From: Alsobacter ponti
GTDB lineage: Bacteria > Pseudomonadota > Alphaproteobacteria > Rhizobiales > Beijerinckiaceae
Assembly (NCBI RefSeq): GCF_024294805.1
Contig: NZ_JANCLU010000010.1
Location: 105,914-169,913, forward strand
DNA: 64,000 nucleotides
Reading direction: 5' to 3'
Made by a program: the position numbers and the translations under genes. The notes under the pieces are model-generated. The model had not been told where the DNA came from, did not search any database, and saw only the letters and a program-made list of their open reading frames with translations. This document shows positions 19,300 to 29,833 of this stretch, one piece after another; position 1 is the stretch's first letter, and the number at the start of each line of letters is the position of its first letter.

Positions 19300-19662
19300 T
19301 CAGCCATTCGGCGGCCGGACGAACCCGGACGCCCTCATCACGTTCCAGATGCCGGCGCCGAAGCCCAGCATCATCAGCACGATCATGCCCCACGGCCGCG
19401 TGCCTAACAGGGCGTCGAACCCCCAGCCCAACCCGGCGCCCGCGATCACCCCGGCGATGAATTCCGACGAAAGCCGGAACGCCTTGCCCATGGAGGACGC
19501 GTCGGACTGCTGGCTGGACCCGTCCGGCTTTCCACCCCGCGGTGCCGCGTCCCGAACCTGATCGAGCCGCGTCCCGAGGCGCTTCAGCCTTTCGGAAAGT
19601 TCGACGTCTTCGGGAGATCGCGGACCCGAACCGGGCGTCTCGTGCGATCCGTCGTTCGCCAT
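19300..19662 (-). CDS. atpI: AtpI-family F0 assembly protein
   Basis: 120-aa small membrane protein at the head of the operon. A hydrophilic N-terminal half with Ser/Gly and charged residues is followed by two membrane helices (about 66-84 and 92-112) of the AtpI/Ca-Mg transporter type (GVIAGAGLGWGFDALLGTRPWGMI). AtpI helps c-ring assembly in other bacteria. ATG 19662 is chosen over upstream codons because it lies 3' of the promoter at 19724-19752. Confidence 0.88.
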   Translation of the reverse strand: MANDGSHETPGSGPRSPEDVELSERLKRLGTRLDQVRDAAPRGGKPDGSSQQSDASSMGKAFRLSSEFIAGVIAGAGLGWGFDALLGTRPWGMIVLMMLGFGAGIWNVMRASGFVRPPNG

Positions 19663-19723
19663 GGCGTAGACCCGCACTGCCTGCCCGGAGCGTCGCCCTG
19701 ACACCCCCCTTGAAGTCGGGCGC

Positions 19724-19752
19724 ACCATAGTTTTTGCCCCAGCGGGTGTCAA
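19724..19752 (-). promoter_or_regulatory. near-consensus promoter of the F0 atp operon
   Basis: On the minus strand TTGACA (19752-19747), a 17-base spacer and TATGGT (19729-19724). The leader to the atpI ATG would be about 55 bases. This is the best sigma-70-type promoter I found in the window. Confidence 0.8.
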
Positions 19753-19857
19753 GGAGGCTGGCTATGGGTTTAAGTGTCTGAAACAGAACGAAAAAACGTG
19801 GCTAAGACAAAGGGATGGTGTCGCCTGGCGCGTCGGGCGCGCGGGAGGGCGCGACTC

Positions 19858-22800
19858 CTACGACGCTTCGAGGAACTGCTCGGCGGTTTCCAGGTCCACC
19901 GAAACGAGCTGGCTGACGCCCCGCTCGGCCATCGTCACGCCGAACAGCCGGTCCATCCGGGCCATGGTGATCGGGTTGTGGGTGATGACGATGAAGCGCG
20001 TCTCGGTGCTCTTGGCCATCTCGCGCAGGAGGTCGCAGTAGCGCTCGACATTGGCGTCGTCGAGCGGCGCGTCGACCTCGTCGAGCACGCAGATGGGCGA
20101 GGGGTTGGTGAGGAACACGGCGAAGATCAGCGCGATGGCGGTCAGCGCCTGCTCGCCGCCCGACAGCAGCGTCATCACTTGCGGCTTCTTGCCCGGCGGG
20201 CGCGCCACGATCTCCAGCCCCGCCTCCAGCGGGTCGTCCGATTCCACCAGTTCGAGCTGCGCCGTGCCGCCGCCGAACAGGCTGGTGAACAGCCGCTCGA
20301 AGTGCCCCTGCACCACGGTGAAGGCGGCCAGCAGCCGCTCGCGGCCCTCGCGGTTGAGGCTGGCGATTCCGGCGCGCAGGCGCTTGATGGCCTCGGTCAG
20401 GTCTTCCTTCTCGGCGGCGAGCCCGTCGCGCTGCGTCTCGAAGCCGGCCAGCTCCTCCTCGGCGCGCAGGTTCACCGCGCCGAGCCGCTCGCGGTCCTGG
20501 CGCAGCGAGTCGAGCCGGCGCTCGACGGATTCGGTCGGCGGCGGCGTCGCGCCGGCCGCGAGGCCGGCGATCTCCGGCAGGCCCTCGGGCGTTGTCTCCA
20601 ACCGTTCCTCGATGGTGCGGACCACCTCGATCAGCCGGGCGCGGGCGGCCTCCAGCCGCGCCTCCGAGCGCGCCTTCTCCTCGCGCGCCGTCGACAGCGC
20701 GGCCAGCGCCTGCTGGGCGGCGGCGTCGGCGCCGCGCTGCCCGGTCTCCGCCTCGGCCAGCCGCTCGGCGGCCTCGCGGCGGGCGGTCTCCGCCTCGGCG
20801 ATCTCGGACAGGATGGCGCGGCGGCGCAGCAGGAAGGTGTCCGGCGCCTCGCGCAGCGTCTCGCGCTCCTCCTCGATATCGGCCTGTCGGCGCTCGATCT
20901 CGGCCACCTGGCCGGCGGCGCGGACGCGGCGCTCCTCCCACGCGGCGCGGTCGCCGGCGATGGCCGTGAGCCGGCGGGACCGCATGTCGGCCTCACGCGC
21001 CAGGCCCTGGGCCAGCAGCCGCACCTCGCTCACCGCCTGCCGGTCGTGCGAGACGGCGATTCGGGCCTGGGCGAGGCGCGATTCGAGCGTGCTCGGCTCC
21101 GGCAGCGCCTCGCGCTGGGCGAGGGCGGCGGCACGCCGGGCGATGGCCTCGTCGCGGCCGGCGGCGTGGCGGCTGCGCGTCTCCTCCAGCGCGGCGCGGC
21201 GCTGGGCCACTTCCGCCTGCCGGCGTTCGGCGGCGGCGAGGCGCTGGCGCAGCGCATCGAGGTCGCGGCGCACCGCGGCGGCGGCGTCGAAGGCGCGGGT
21301 CTCCTGCTGCGCGGCGGCGCGGGCGGCGGCGGCGGCGGCCTCCAGCGCGGCGCGGGCCGTCTCGGCGGCGTCGCGCGCCTCGTCGGCGGCGGCCTCCAGC
21401 TCGCCCAGCCGGTTCTTCTCGGCGAGGCGGCGGGCGGCCGGGCTCGGGGCCTCGGCCGCCTGGGTCAGCCCGTCCCAGCGCCACAAATCGCCCTCGCGGG
21501 AGACGAGGCGCTGGCCGGCGGCGAGCCGGGCGCGCAGGGCGGGCCCGGCGTCGCGCTCCACCACGCCGACCTGGCGCAGCCGCCGGGTCAGCGCGGGCGG
21601 GGCCTCGACCAGCTCGCAGAGCGGCAGCGCGCCCTCGGGCAGCGGGGCATCGGCCTTGTCGCCGCCGGTCAGTGTCCAGTGCGTGGGCGCGCGCTCGTCG
21701 GTGGAGGCGTCGAGGTCGTCGCCGAGCGCGGCGGCGAAGGCGGTTTCGAACCCGCGCGACACGCGCACCGCGTCGAGCATGCGCGGCCAGGCGTCGTCGG
21801 CGGGGCTGGCGAGCAGCTTGGCGAGGGTGCGCGCCTCCGTCTCGAGGCGCTGGGCGGCGCGGTCGGCCTCCTGCGCGGGGCCGCGCGCGGCGGCCTCGCC
21901 CTCGCGGGCATTGGCATGGGCGAGGCGCGCCTCGCCCGCCGCCTCGTCGGCCAGCTCGGCGCGCTCGGCGGCAACCTCGATCTCCTCGCGCAGCCCGCTC
22001 ACGTCGGCGTCGGCGCCGAGCGCGGCCTCGATGGCGTCGAGCTCGCGCTGCACGCGCTCCAGCTCGGCGGTAAGCCGGGCCTCGCGCTCGGTCTCCTCAC
22101 CGATGCTGCGCTCCACGGCGGAGCGGCGGGCGTTGAGGTCGGCCACGGCGGCCTGCGCCTCCGCCAAGGCGGCCTCGGAGGCCGCCAGCCTGGCTTCCAG
22201 CCCGCTCAGGCGGTCGCGCGCCTCCAGTTCGGCCTCGGCGGCGGCCTCGCCGTCCGCGCCGAGCTGTTCCTGCTCGGCGTCGAGCCGCGCCAGCGCGCCG
22301 CCGGCGTCCTCGATCAGGGTGGTCTCGCGGGCGAAGTCGCGGGCCAGCTCCACGGCGCGCCGCTCCAGCTCGCCGGCGCGCTCGCGCGCTCGCTTCTCCT
22401 CGGCGTCGAGCGAGTCGCGGGCCAGCGTCAGGCGTTGCAGCGCGGCGGCGGCGGCGGCCTCGGCGTCGCGCAGGCCCGGCAGCGCGTGCGCGGCCACCGC
22501 CTGCCTCGTCGCGGCCTCCGCCTGCGCGCGGGTGCGCTCGGCGACCACGGACAGGTCGGCCTCGACCTTCTTCTCGGCGGCCAGCACGCCGTCGCGGGCC
22601 TCGCGCCAGCCGATCAGCATCAGCAGCGCCTCGGCCTTGCGGATGTCGGCGGCGAGGGAGCGGTAGCGCGCCGCCTGGCGGGACTGGCGCTTGAGGCTGT
22701 CGATCTGCGCGTCGAGCTGCTGGAGCACGTCGGCGAGGCGCGACAGGTTGTCCTCGGCGGCGGTCAGCCTCAGCTCGGCCTCGTGGCGGCGCGAGTGCAG

Positions 22801-23316
22801 CCCGGCGATGCCGGCGGCGTCCTCGAGGATGCGGCGGCGCGCCTGCGGCTTCGCGGCGATGATCTCGCCGATCATGCCCTGCCGCACCATGGCGGGAGAG
22901 CGCGCGCCGGTCGCGGCGTCCGCGAACAGCAACTGCACGTCGCGGGCGCGCACCTCCTTGCCGTTGACCCGGTAGGTGGAGCCGGACTCGCGCTCAATAC
23001 GGCGGGAGACGTCGAGCTGGTCGGCGTCGTTGAAGGCGGCGGGGGCGGTGCGGTCGCGGTTGTCGACGAGCAGCGCCACCTCGGCGGTGTTGCGAGCCGC
23101 GCGGTTGCCGGAGCCGGCGAAGATGACGTCGTCCATGCCGGAGGCGCGCAGGCTCTTGTAAGAGCTCTCGCCCATCACCCAGCGCAGCGCCTCGACGAGG
23201 TTCGACTTGCCGCACCCGTTCGGCCCGACTACTCCCGTCAGGCCCGGCTCGATGAGGAAGTCCGTCGCCTCGACGAAGGACTTGAAGCCGACGAGGCGCA
23301 GGCGGGTGAGCTTCAT
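19858..23316 (-). CDS. smc: chromosome segregation protein SMC
   Basis: 1152-aa condensin ATPase. Walker A GPNGCGKSN is at residues 31-39, the signature LSGGEQ begins at about 1051, and Walker B ICVLDEVDAPL has D1079/E1080. Between them two long Ala/Arg/Glu-rich coiled coils flank the hinge (about 530-620). DNA-loading ring protein that compacts and resolves sister chromosomes. It follows the DsbA-like gene by about 40 bases, the usual alphaproteobacterial order. The high-GC antisense strand also reads open over its whole length but has no family features. Confidence 0.98.
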   Translation of the reverse strand: MKLTRLRLVGFKSFVEATDFLIEPGLTGVVGPNGCGKSNLVEALRWVMGESSYKSLRASGMDDVIFAGSGNRAARNTAEVALLVDNRDRTAPAAFNDADQLDVSRRIERESGSTYRVNGKEVRARDVQLLFADAATGARSPAMVRQGMIGEIIAAKPQARRRILEDAAGIAGLHSRRHEAELRLTAAEDNLSRLADVLQQLDAQIDSLKRQSRQAARYRSLAADIRKAEALLMLIGWREARDGVLAAEKKVEADLSVVAERTRAQAEAATRQAVAAHALPGLRDAEAAAAAALQRLTLARDSLDAEEKRARERAGELERRAVELARDFARETTLIEDAGGALARLDAEQEQLGADGEAAAEAELEARDRLSGLEARLAASEAALAEAQAAVADLNARRSAVERSIGEETEREARLTAELERVQRELDAIEAALGADADVSGLREEIEVAAERAELADEAAGEARLAHANAREGEAAARGPAQEADRAAQRLETEARTLAKLLASPADDAWPRMLDAVRVSRGFETAFAAALGDDLDASTDERAPTHWTLTGGDKADAPLPEGALPLCELVEAPPALTRRLRQVGVVERDAGPALRARLAAGQRLVSREGDLWRWDGLTQAAEAPSPAARRLAEKNRLGELEAAADEARDAAETARAALEAAAAAARAAAQQETRAFDAAAAVRRDLDALRQRLAAAERRQAEVAQRRAALEETRSRHAAGRDEAIARRAAALAQREALPEPSTLESRLAQARIAVSHDRQAVSEVRLLAQGLAREADMRSRRLTAIAGDRAAWEERRVRAAGQVAEIERRQADIEEERETLREAPDTFLLRRRAILSEIAEAETARREAAERLAEAETGQRGADAAAQQALAALSTAREEKARSEARLEAARARLIEVVRTIEERLETTPEGLPEIAGLAAGATPPPTESVERRLDSLRQDRERLGAVNLRAEEELAGFETQRDGLAAEKEDLTEAIKRLRAGIASLNREGRERLLAAFTVVQGHFERLFTSLFGGGTAQLELVESDDPLEAGLEIVARPPGKKPQVMTLLSGGEQALTAIALIFAVFLTNPSPICVLDEVDAPLDDANVERYCDLLREMAKSTETRFIVITHNPITMARMDRLFGVTMAERGVSQLVSVDLETAEQFLEAS

Positions 23317-23358
23317 GCCGCGTCACCCGCCCGGGGCCGCGCGGCCCGGAAGCGCCGG

Positions 23359-24003
23359 TCAGCTCCCGACGAGGGGAGCGAGGATCTTCTCCAGTTCCTC
23401 AACCGAAAGGGCCCCGCGTTGCATCTGGCCGTTGATGAAGAAGGTGGGGGTGGAGTTGACGCCGAACTTCTGCGCGCCACGGTCCCGCACCGCGTTCACG
23501 CCGTCATAAACCTGCTGGTTTTTCAAGCAGGCCTCGAACGATTCCTGTGTAAATCCGGCCTGCTTGACCATCTTGGCCAGCGCCTCGACCGGCTTGTCGA
23601 CGAACGCCCAGTTCTTCTGCTGGCTGAACAGCAGGTCGATCACGGCGTAATATTTCGCGTCGCCGGCGCAGCGCGCCAGCATGAAGCCGGCGGTGGCGAG
23701 CGGATCGAGCGGGAATTCCCGCATCACGAAGCGCACCTTGCCGGTGTCGATGTATTTCTGCTTCAGCGTCGGCCACGCAGTCTCGTGGAAATGCGCGCAA
23801 TGGCTGCACGTCATCGAGGCATATTCGTAGATGGTGACCTTGGCGGTCTTGGAGCCGAGCTCGATGTCGCCCAGCGGCCCGGGGACGGCGAGATCGGCGT
23901 CGGACACGGTCTGGGCCAGCGCCTTCGCCGGCAGGCCGTCCCACGCGGCGGCGGCGAGGCCGACGGCGGCGATGCCCTGGATCACGGTACGGCGGGTCAA
24001 CAT
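23359..24003 (-). CDS. DsbA family thiol:disulfide oxidoreductase, exported
   Basis: 214-aa periplasmic thioredoxin-fold protein. The N-terminus LTRRTVIQGIAAVGLAAAA has an RR pair compatible with Tat export or a plain Sec signal. The active site is MTCSHC (C-x2-C), within YEYASMTCSHCAHFH, and the cis-proline loop is NSTPTFFING. ATG 24003 has a good RBS (GAGGAGAG) on the minus strand; the longer frame upstream lacks signal features. The sequence resembles the DsbA/DsbG-like group found next to smc and mutY in this class. Confidence 0.92.
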   Translation of the reverse strand: MLTRRTVIQGIAAVGLAAAAWDGLPAKALAQTVSDADLAVPGPLGDIELGSKTAKVTIYEYASMTCSHCAHFHETAWPTLKQKYIDTGKVRFVMREFPLDPLATAGFMLARCAGDAKYYAVIDLLFSQQKNWAFVDKPVEALAKMVKQAGFTQESFEACLKNQQVYDGVNAVRDRGAQKFGVNSTPTFFINGQMQRGALSVEELEKILAPLVGS

Positions 24004-24262
24004 GCGAACTCTCCTCGGCTCCATGGGATCGGCCGTCTCTCGCGAGGCCCGACCTTGTGTCCTGTCGCGGCGCGCGACGCGGGCCGTCGGCCGGGCTCTC
24101 CGCCCGACGCCCCTTCCGCTTGTCGCCGCAGGATTGTGGCAAGACGACGCCCGATGCAAGCGCCCGACCCGCGGCATCGTTCACGAAAGGGTGGGGAAAG
24201 CGGACGGACGGGGCGGGAAGGAGCGAGGTCCGCCCATTGGCCGCGTTCAGTCGGATGTGACC

Positions 24263-24754
24263 TCAGCCGGACTTGCGGGCGCGGATGCCGGCGCCGAGGC
24301 GGGCGAGGGATTCGCGCAGGGCGTCGTCCTCCACCCCGCTCACGCGGGCGCGCATCTCAGCCATGGTCGCGGCATCGGGCTCGGGCGCGCGGCGGGGCGG
24401 GGATCGGTCGCGCTCCAGCGGACCCTGGCGGAAGGAGAGGCGGCCGACGCAGCGCCAGCCGTAATGGGCGTTGACGCGCTCGACGATCAGCGGCGCGAGG
24501 TGCTGCAATTCCAGCGCGAACGCGCCCTCCACCCGCACCACCAGCGTCGCCGGCTCCGGCGGCTCGTCCGGGCCGCCATGCGGCTTGCGCGCGAACTGCA
24601 TCTTCATTGGCTCGCTCCAGGCGGCCAGCCGCTCGCCGACGATCTCCGGCCACGCCACCACCACGTCGGCGCTGGCGAATCCCTTGGCCGCCAGCATCGG
24701 CTGGAGGCACGGCGCCACGAGGTCCGCCAGCGGCCGGAGCTTGGGCTTCTTCAC
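24263..24754 (-). CDS. DUF721 family protein (DciA-like)
   Basis: 163-aa protein with the DUF721 domain in the N-terminal 110 residues (WPEIVGERLA, LVVRVEGAFALELQHLAPLIVERVN). DciA, a DUF721 protein, is the predicted helicase loader in bacteria without DnaC. The alphaproteobacterial gene next to mutY is a plausible DciA, but this link is inferred from family membership. A charged tail (115-163) follows. It is divergent from mutY with a 77-base gap. Confidence 0.8.
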   Translation of the reverse strand: MKKPKLRPLADLVAPCLQPMLAAKGFASADVVVAWPEIVGERLAAWSEPMKMQFARKPHGGPDEPPEPATLVVRVEGAFALELQHLAPLIVERVNAHYGWRCVGRLSFRQGPLERDRSPPRRAPEPDAATMAEMRARVSGVEDDALRESLARLGAGIRARKSG

Positions 24755-24831
24755 GCGAAATCCCCCGGTGATTCGGCCCGCGGCGCCGCGCGCCCTTCAC
24801 AAGCACGCCCGCCGCGCCCTAGACCTGTCGC

Positions 24832-25911
24832 ATGGTAGCCTCCCCCGACCGCCCGCGAAAGCCGCGCCCGACGCCCGACCCCGGCGATCTGCTGGACTGG
24901 TACGATCGCAACCGCCGCGTGCTGCCGTGGCGCGCCGCCCCCGGCGAAACGCCGGACCCGTACCGCGTCTGGCTGTCGGAAATCATGCTGCAGCAGACGA
25001 CGGTGCGGGCGGTGAAGCCCTATTTCGAGCGCTTCCTCGGCCTGTTCCCCACCGTCCACGCCCTCGCCGAAGCGGAGAGCGAGGCCGTGATGCGGGCCTG
25101 GGCGGGGCTCGGCTACTACTTCCGCGCGCGCAACCTCCACGCTTGCGCCAAGGCCGTCGTGGAGCGGTTCGGCGGGCGCTTCCCGGCGGAGGAGGAGGCG
25201 CTGCGCTCGCTGCCGGGCGTCGGCCCCTACACCGCCGCCGCCATCGCCGCCATCGCGTTCGACCGCCGGGCCGTGGTCGTCGACGGCAATGTCGAGCGCG
25301 TGGTGACGCGCCTCTTCGCGGTCGAGGAGGCGCTGCCGCGCGCCAAACCCGTGGTGCGCGCGCTCACCGACGGGCTGACCCCGGCGCGCCGGCCCGGCGA
25401 CTTCGCGCAGGCGATGATGGACCTCGGCGCGACGATCTGCTCGCCGCGCGCCCCGGCCTGCGGCCTGTGTCCGTTCCGCGAGCCCTGCGCCGCCCGCGAG
25501 GCCGGCGCGGCGGAGACCTATCCGCGCAAGGAGCGCAAGGCGGCGGGCGCGCCGCGGCGCGGCGCGGCCTTCGTGGCGCTGCGCGAGGACGGCGCAATCC
25601 TGCTGCGCACCCGCCCGCCGAAGGGCCTGCTGGGCGGCATGGCGGAGGTGCCCGGCAGCGCCTGGGCGGCCGACTACGACCCGCGGGACGCGCTGCGCGA
25701 CGCGCCCCTCGCCGCGCCCTGGCGCGTCGCGCCGGGCGTCGTCGAGCACGTCTTCACGCACTTCCCGCTCTCATTGACGGTGCTCGTGGCCGCCGTGCCC
25801 GAAGAAACGCCGGCGCCGGAGGGGGCGCGCTGGACACGGCTGGAGAAGCTGGGCGAGGAGGCCCTGCCCAACCTGATGCGCAAGGTGGTGGCGCACGTCC
25901 TCGGCGGCTGA
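24832..25911 (+). CDS. mutY: A/G-specific adenine glycosylase
   Basis: 359-aa base-excision enzyme that removes adenine opposite 8-oxoguanine. It has the helix-hairpin-helix LPGVGPYTAAAI, the catalytic aspartate in VDGNVERVV, and the [4Fe-4S] cluster cysteines in CSPRAPACGLCPFREPC (C-x6-C-x2-C-x5-C). A C-terminal NUDIX-like domain for 8-oxoG recognition follows. Convergent with ccrM, the stops being 3 bases apart. Confidence 0.97.
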   Translation: MVASPDRPRKPRPTPDPGDLLDWYDRNRRVLPWRAAPGETPDPYRVWLSEIMLQQTTVRAVKPYFERFLGLFPTVHALAEAESEAVMRAWAGLGYYFRARNLHACAKAVVERFGGRFPAEEEALRSLPGVGPYTAAAIAAIAFDRRAVVVDGNVERVVTRLFAVEEALPRAKPVVRALTDGLTPARRPGDFAQAMMDLGATICSPRAPACGLCPFREPCAAREAGAAETYPRKERKAAGAPRRGAAFVALREDGAILLRTRPPKGLLGGMAEVPGSAWAADYDPRDALRDAPLAAPWRVAPGVVEHVFTHFPLSLTVLVAAVPEETPAPEGARWTRLEKLGEEALPNLMRKVVAHVLGG

Positions 25912-25914
25912 GCC

Positions 25915-27105
<1,191 letters not shown>

Positions 27106-27244
27106 TTACGCAACTGAACGGAGGTCACTATGGGTGTGGCAAGGTAAAGAGCTGGTTTCCGGCTTCGAGAAATTTCGTCTCGGATCAGAACAACCGGCGG
27201 CAACAATTGCCGAGCGCTGCGTTAACCTGCCGTTTGGAGATTTT

Positions 27245-27940
27245 TTACTCTTCGTTATCCGTATCGCCGTCGAGCATGCCGAAGCTCATCCGGTGATAGG
27301 GGCAGGGTCCCTGGGCCAGCAGCGCGACGCGGTGGGCGGCGGTGGCGTAGCCGGCGTGCCGCTCGAACCCGTAGGCGGGGAAGTGGACGCCGAGCCGGCT
27401 CATCATCCTGTCGCGCGTCACCTTGGCGACGATCGAGGCCGCCGCGATGGAGGCGACCAGCCGGTCGCCCTTGACCACCGCCTCCCCGGGCCCCGCCCAG
27501 CCGGGCAGGTCGCGCCCGTCCACCAGCACGAAGCCGGGCGGCCGCCACAGGCCGGCGAGCGCGCGGCGCATGGCCTCCAGCGTCGCCTGGCGGATGTTGA
27601 TGGCGTCGATGCGCGCCGCCGAGACGGAAGCGACGGCCACGTCGGCCGTGGCGACGATCTCGTCGAACAGCTCGTCGCGGCGGGCCGGCGGCAGCAGCTT
27701 CGAATCGTTCAGCCCCTCGGGAATGCGCGCCGGGTCCAGAACCACGGCGGCGGCGACGACCGGACCGGCGAGCGGCCCGCGCCCGGCCTCGTCGACGCCC
27801 GCCACCGGCGAATGGCCGCGTCGGATCAGCGCCTGCTCCCGCGAAAAGTCCGGCCAGCGCCCAGCCTCGGCGGCAGGCGCGGCGGCGCGTCGGGGCGCGT
27901 CCTTGCGGGAGGCCGGGCTCGGCCGGGCGATTCGGGTCAT
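27245..27940 (-). CDS. rnhB: ribonuclease HII
   Basis: 231-aa enzyme that removes ribonucleotides from DNA. The catalytic D50/E51 lie in [16 protein letters not shown], and the further acidic residues of VDGRDLP and the KVTRDRMM helix are present. A basic, Ala/Pro-rich N-terminal extension of about 35 residues precedes the catalytic core. ATG 27940 is the most plausible start; further upstream the frame has no features. 150 bases separate it from ccrM. Confidence 0.95.
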   Translation of the reverse strand: MTRIARPSPASRKDAPRRAAAPAAEAGRWPDFSREQALIRRGHSPVAGVDEAGRGPLAGPVVAAAVVLDPARIPEGLNDSKLLPPARRDELFDEIVATADVAVASVSAARIDAINIRQATLEAMRRALAGLWRPPGFVLVDGRDLPGWAGPGEAVVKGDRLVASIAAASIVAKVTRDRMMSRLGVHFPAYGFERHAGYATAAHRVALLAQGPCPYHRMSFGMLDGDTDNEE

Positions 27941-28093
27941 CACCCCATGCTGGCCTTCCGGCGGCCGGAGGCAAGCCCGAGGCCAGCCCGAAGGCGCAAT
28001 TGTCCCCGCCTTCCCCATCCCGGTTGCCGTCCGGACGCGGACAAGCGGCTTCCGGCCTCCCACGCCGCCCCAAGGACCAGCCGGCCGCGAGGC

Positions 28094-28516
28094 TTATGCC
28101 GGCAGGCGGACGCGCCCGTCGTCGTCGAGCGGCCAGAACGGGTTGTGGGCGAACTCCCACAAATGCCCGTCCGGGTCGGCGACATAGCCCGAGTAGCCGC
28201 CCCAGAACGTGGCCTCGGCGGCCCGCCTCGGCTCGCCGCCGGCGGCGATCGCCTCGCGCATGGCTTCGTCGACAGCGTCGCGGTCGGGCAGGTTCTGCGC
28301 CAGCGCCACCGCTCCGGCCGGCGGCAGGTCCGCCAAACCCGCGTCCTTGGCGAGCTCCGGCCGGGCGAAGAGCGCCAGCACGACGCCGTTGAGGTCGAAG
28401 AAGCACACCCCTTCGCCGCCGGCGGAGGAGGCCGTCCAGCCGAGCCGCTCGTAGAACGCCCGAGACCGGGCGAGATCGGCGACGCCGAGAGTGACGAGGT
28501 TGAGGCGCTGGCGCAT
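28094..28516 (-). CDS. VOC superfamily (glyoxalase/bleomycin resistance-like) protein
   Basis: 140-aa single VOC domain with two beta-alpha-beta-beta-beta modules. The start LVTLGVADLARSRAFYERLGW and the later DPDGHLWEFAHNPFW are diagnostic. Metal-binding candidates are the histidine and glutamate of GHLWEF. Substrate unknown; this type is often a stand-alone lyase or dioxygenase-like protein. It lies 26 bases downstream of the radical SAM gene and is likely cotranscribed with it. Confidence 0.9.
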   Translation of the reverse strand: MRQRLNLVTLGVADLARSRAFYERLGWTASSAGGEGVCFFDLNGVVLALFARPELAKDAGLADLPPAGAVALAQNLPDRDAVDEAMREAIAAGGEPRRAAEATFWGGYSGYVADPDGHLWEFAHNPFWPLDDDGRVRLPA

Positions 28517-28542
28517 GGCCCGGATCTCCTTGGTCGTCCCGC

Positions 28543-29724
28543 TCAGAGCAGCTTGAGCTGTTCGCCCGGCCGCGCCGGCGGCGAGAACAGGTCCGTCCGC
28601 AGCCGCCGGCGCGTCTTGTTGAAGCCCAGGCGCTCGGCGGCGATCTCGAAGCGCCGGCCGATCATCCAGGCATAGGGTCCGTCGCCGGTCATGCGCTCGC
28701 CCCACTTGGCGTCGTAGTCCTTGCCGCCGCGCGTCGAGCGGATCAGCGAGAGTACGTGGCGCAATTTGTCGGGATGATGCTCCAGCAGCCATTCCCTGAA
28801 CAGGTCGCGCACCTCGAGCGGCAGGCGCAGCAGCACGTAGCCGGCCTCCCGCGCACCGGCGGCGTGGGCCTCTCCGAGGATCGCCTCGAGCTCCGGATCG
28901 TTCACAGCCGGGATGATCGGCGCGACCATGACGCTCGCCGGAATGCCGGCCTCGGAGAGCTGGCGGATGGCGTCGAGCCGCTTCTTCGGCGTCGAGGCGC
29001 GCGGCTCCATGGTCCGCGCCAGCCCGGGATCGAGCGTCGTCACCGACAGCGCCACCTTGGCGAGCCCCTTTGCCGCCATCGGGGCCAGGATGTCGATGTC
29101 GCGGGTGACCAGCGCCGACTTGGTGACAATGCCGACGGGGTGGTTGGCCCGCGCCAGCACCTCGAGCACGGAGCGCATGACGCGGTGCTCGCGCTCGATC
29201 GGCTGGTAGGGATCGGTGTTGGTGCCGATGGCGATGGTGCGGGGCGTGTAGCCGGCCGCGCCCAGCTCGCGCTCCAGGAGCTCCGCCGCGCCGGCCTTCA
29301 CGAACAGCTTGGACTCGAAGTCGAGCCCCGGCGACAGGCCCATATAGGCATGGGTTGGCCGCGCGAAGCAGTAGACGCAGCCGTGCTCGCAGCCGCGATA
29401 GGGGTTGATGGAGCGGTCGAACGAGATGTCGGGCGAATCGTTGCGGGTGATGACGGTCTTCGGCCGCTCTACCGTCACTTCGATACGGAAGGGCGGCAGT
29501 TCGGCCGCGCTGCCCCAGCCGTCGTCCTCCGGCGTGCGCGTTTGCGGCTCGAACCGGCCGGAGCGGTTGGACAGCGAACCGCGCCCGCGCCGACGCTCGC
29601 CGTCGACGATCTCGTCGGGCCGCGGCCGCGCCGGATCCGCGCTGGCGAAGTCGAGGTTCATCGGCCGCCGTTTCGGACGGGCGAGCGGGGCGGCGCTGTC
29701 GCCCGTGCGTTTGAAATGGAGCAT
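28543..29724 (-). CDS. PA0069-type radical SAM protein
   Basis: 393-aa radical SAM protein of the PA0069 group (related to spore photoproduct lyase-like proteins). The cluster cysteines are in GCEHGCVYCFARP (C-x3-C-x2-C), followed by THAYMGLSPGLDFE and the SAM-binding segments. The N-terminal 90 residues are basic and low in family conservation. ATG 29724 is chosen; an in-frame ATG at about 29661 would also fit. The reaction catalysed by this group is not known. Confidence 0.9.
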   Translation of the reverse strand: MLHFKRTGDSAAPLARPKRRPMNLDFASADPARPRPDEIVDGERRRGRGSLSNRSGRFEPQTRTPEDDGWGSAAELPPFRIEVTVERPKTVITRNDSPDISFDRSINPYRGCEHGCVYCFARPTHAYMGLSPGLDFESKLFVKAGAAELLERELGAAGYTPRTIAIGTNTDPYQPIEREHRVMRSVLEVLARANHPVGIVTKSALVTRDIDILAPMAAKGLAKVALSVTTLDPGLARTMEPRASTPKKRLDAIRQLSEAGIPASVMVAPIIPAVNDPELEAILGEAHAAGAREAGYVLLRLPLEVRDLFREWLLEHHPDKLRHVLSLIRSTRGGKDYDAKWGERMTGDGPYAWMIGRRFEIAAERLGFNKTRRRLRTDLFSPPARPGEQLKLL

Positions 29725-29833
29725 TTCGAGTCCCGTTGATCGAACGTAAAGAGAACAAACCATCAATACGCAAGGAACGCAAGAGGTCGTCCGCCGTTCC
29801 CGGCCGCCTCCGCCGGCATGCTAGTCTGCGTCC

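Noticed and set aside
19774-24474. Very long open frame on the plus strand (about 1566 codons) antisense to smc
   Set aside because: High-GC codon bias of smc keeps the opposite strand free of stops; the translation is low-complexity Arg/Gly/Leu-rich with no domain features and no RBS.
27215-27232. CtrA-type site upstream of ccrM
   Set aside because: Only a single TTAA (27222-27225) is present; the second half-site at the proper distance is absent.
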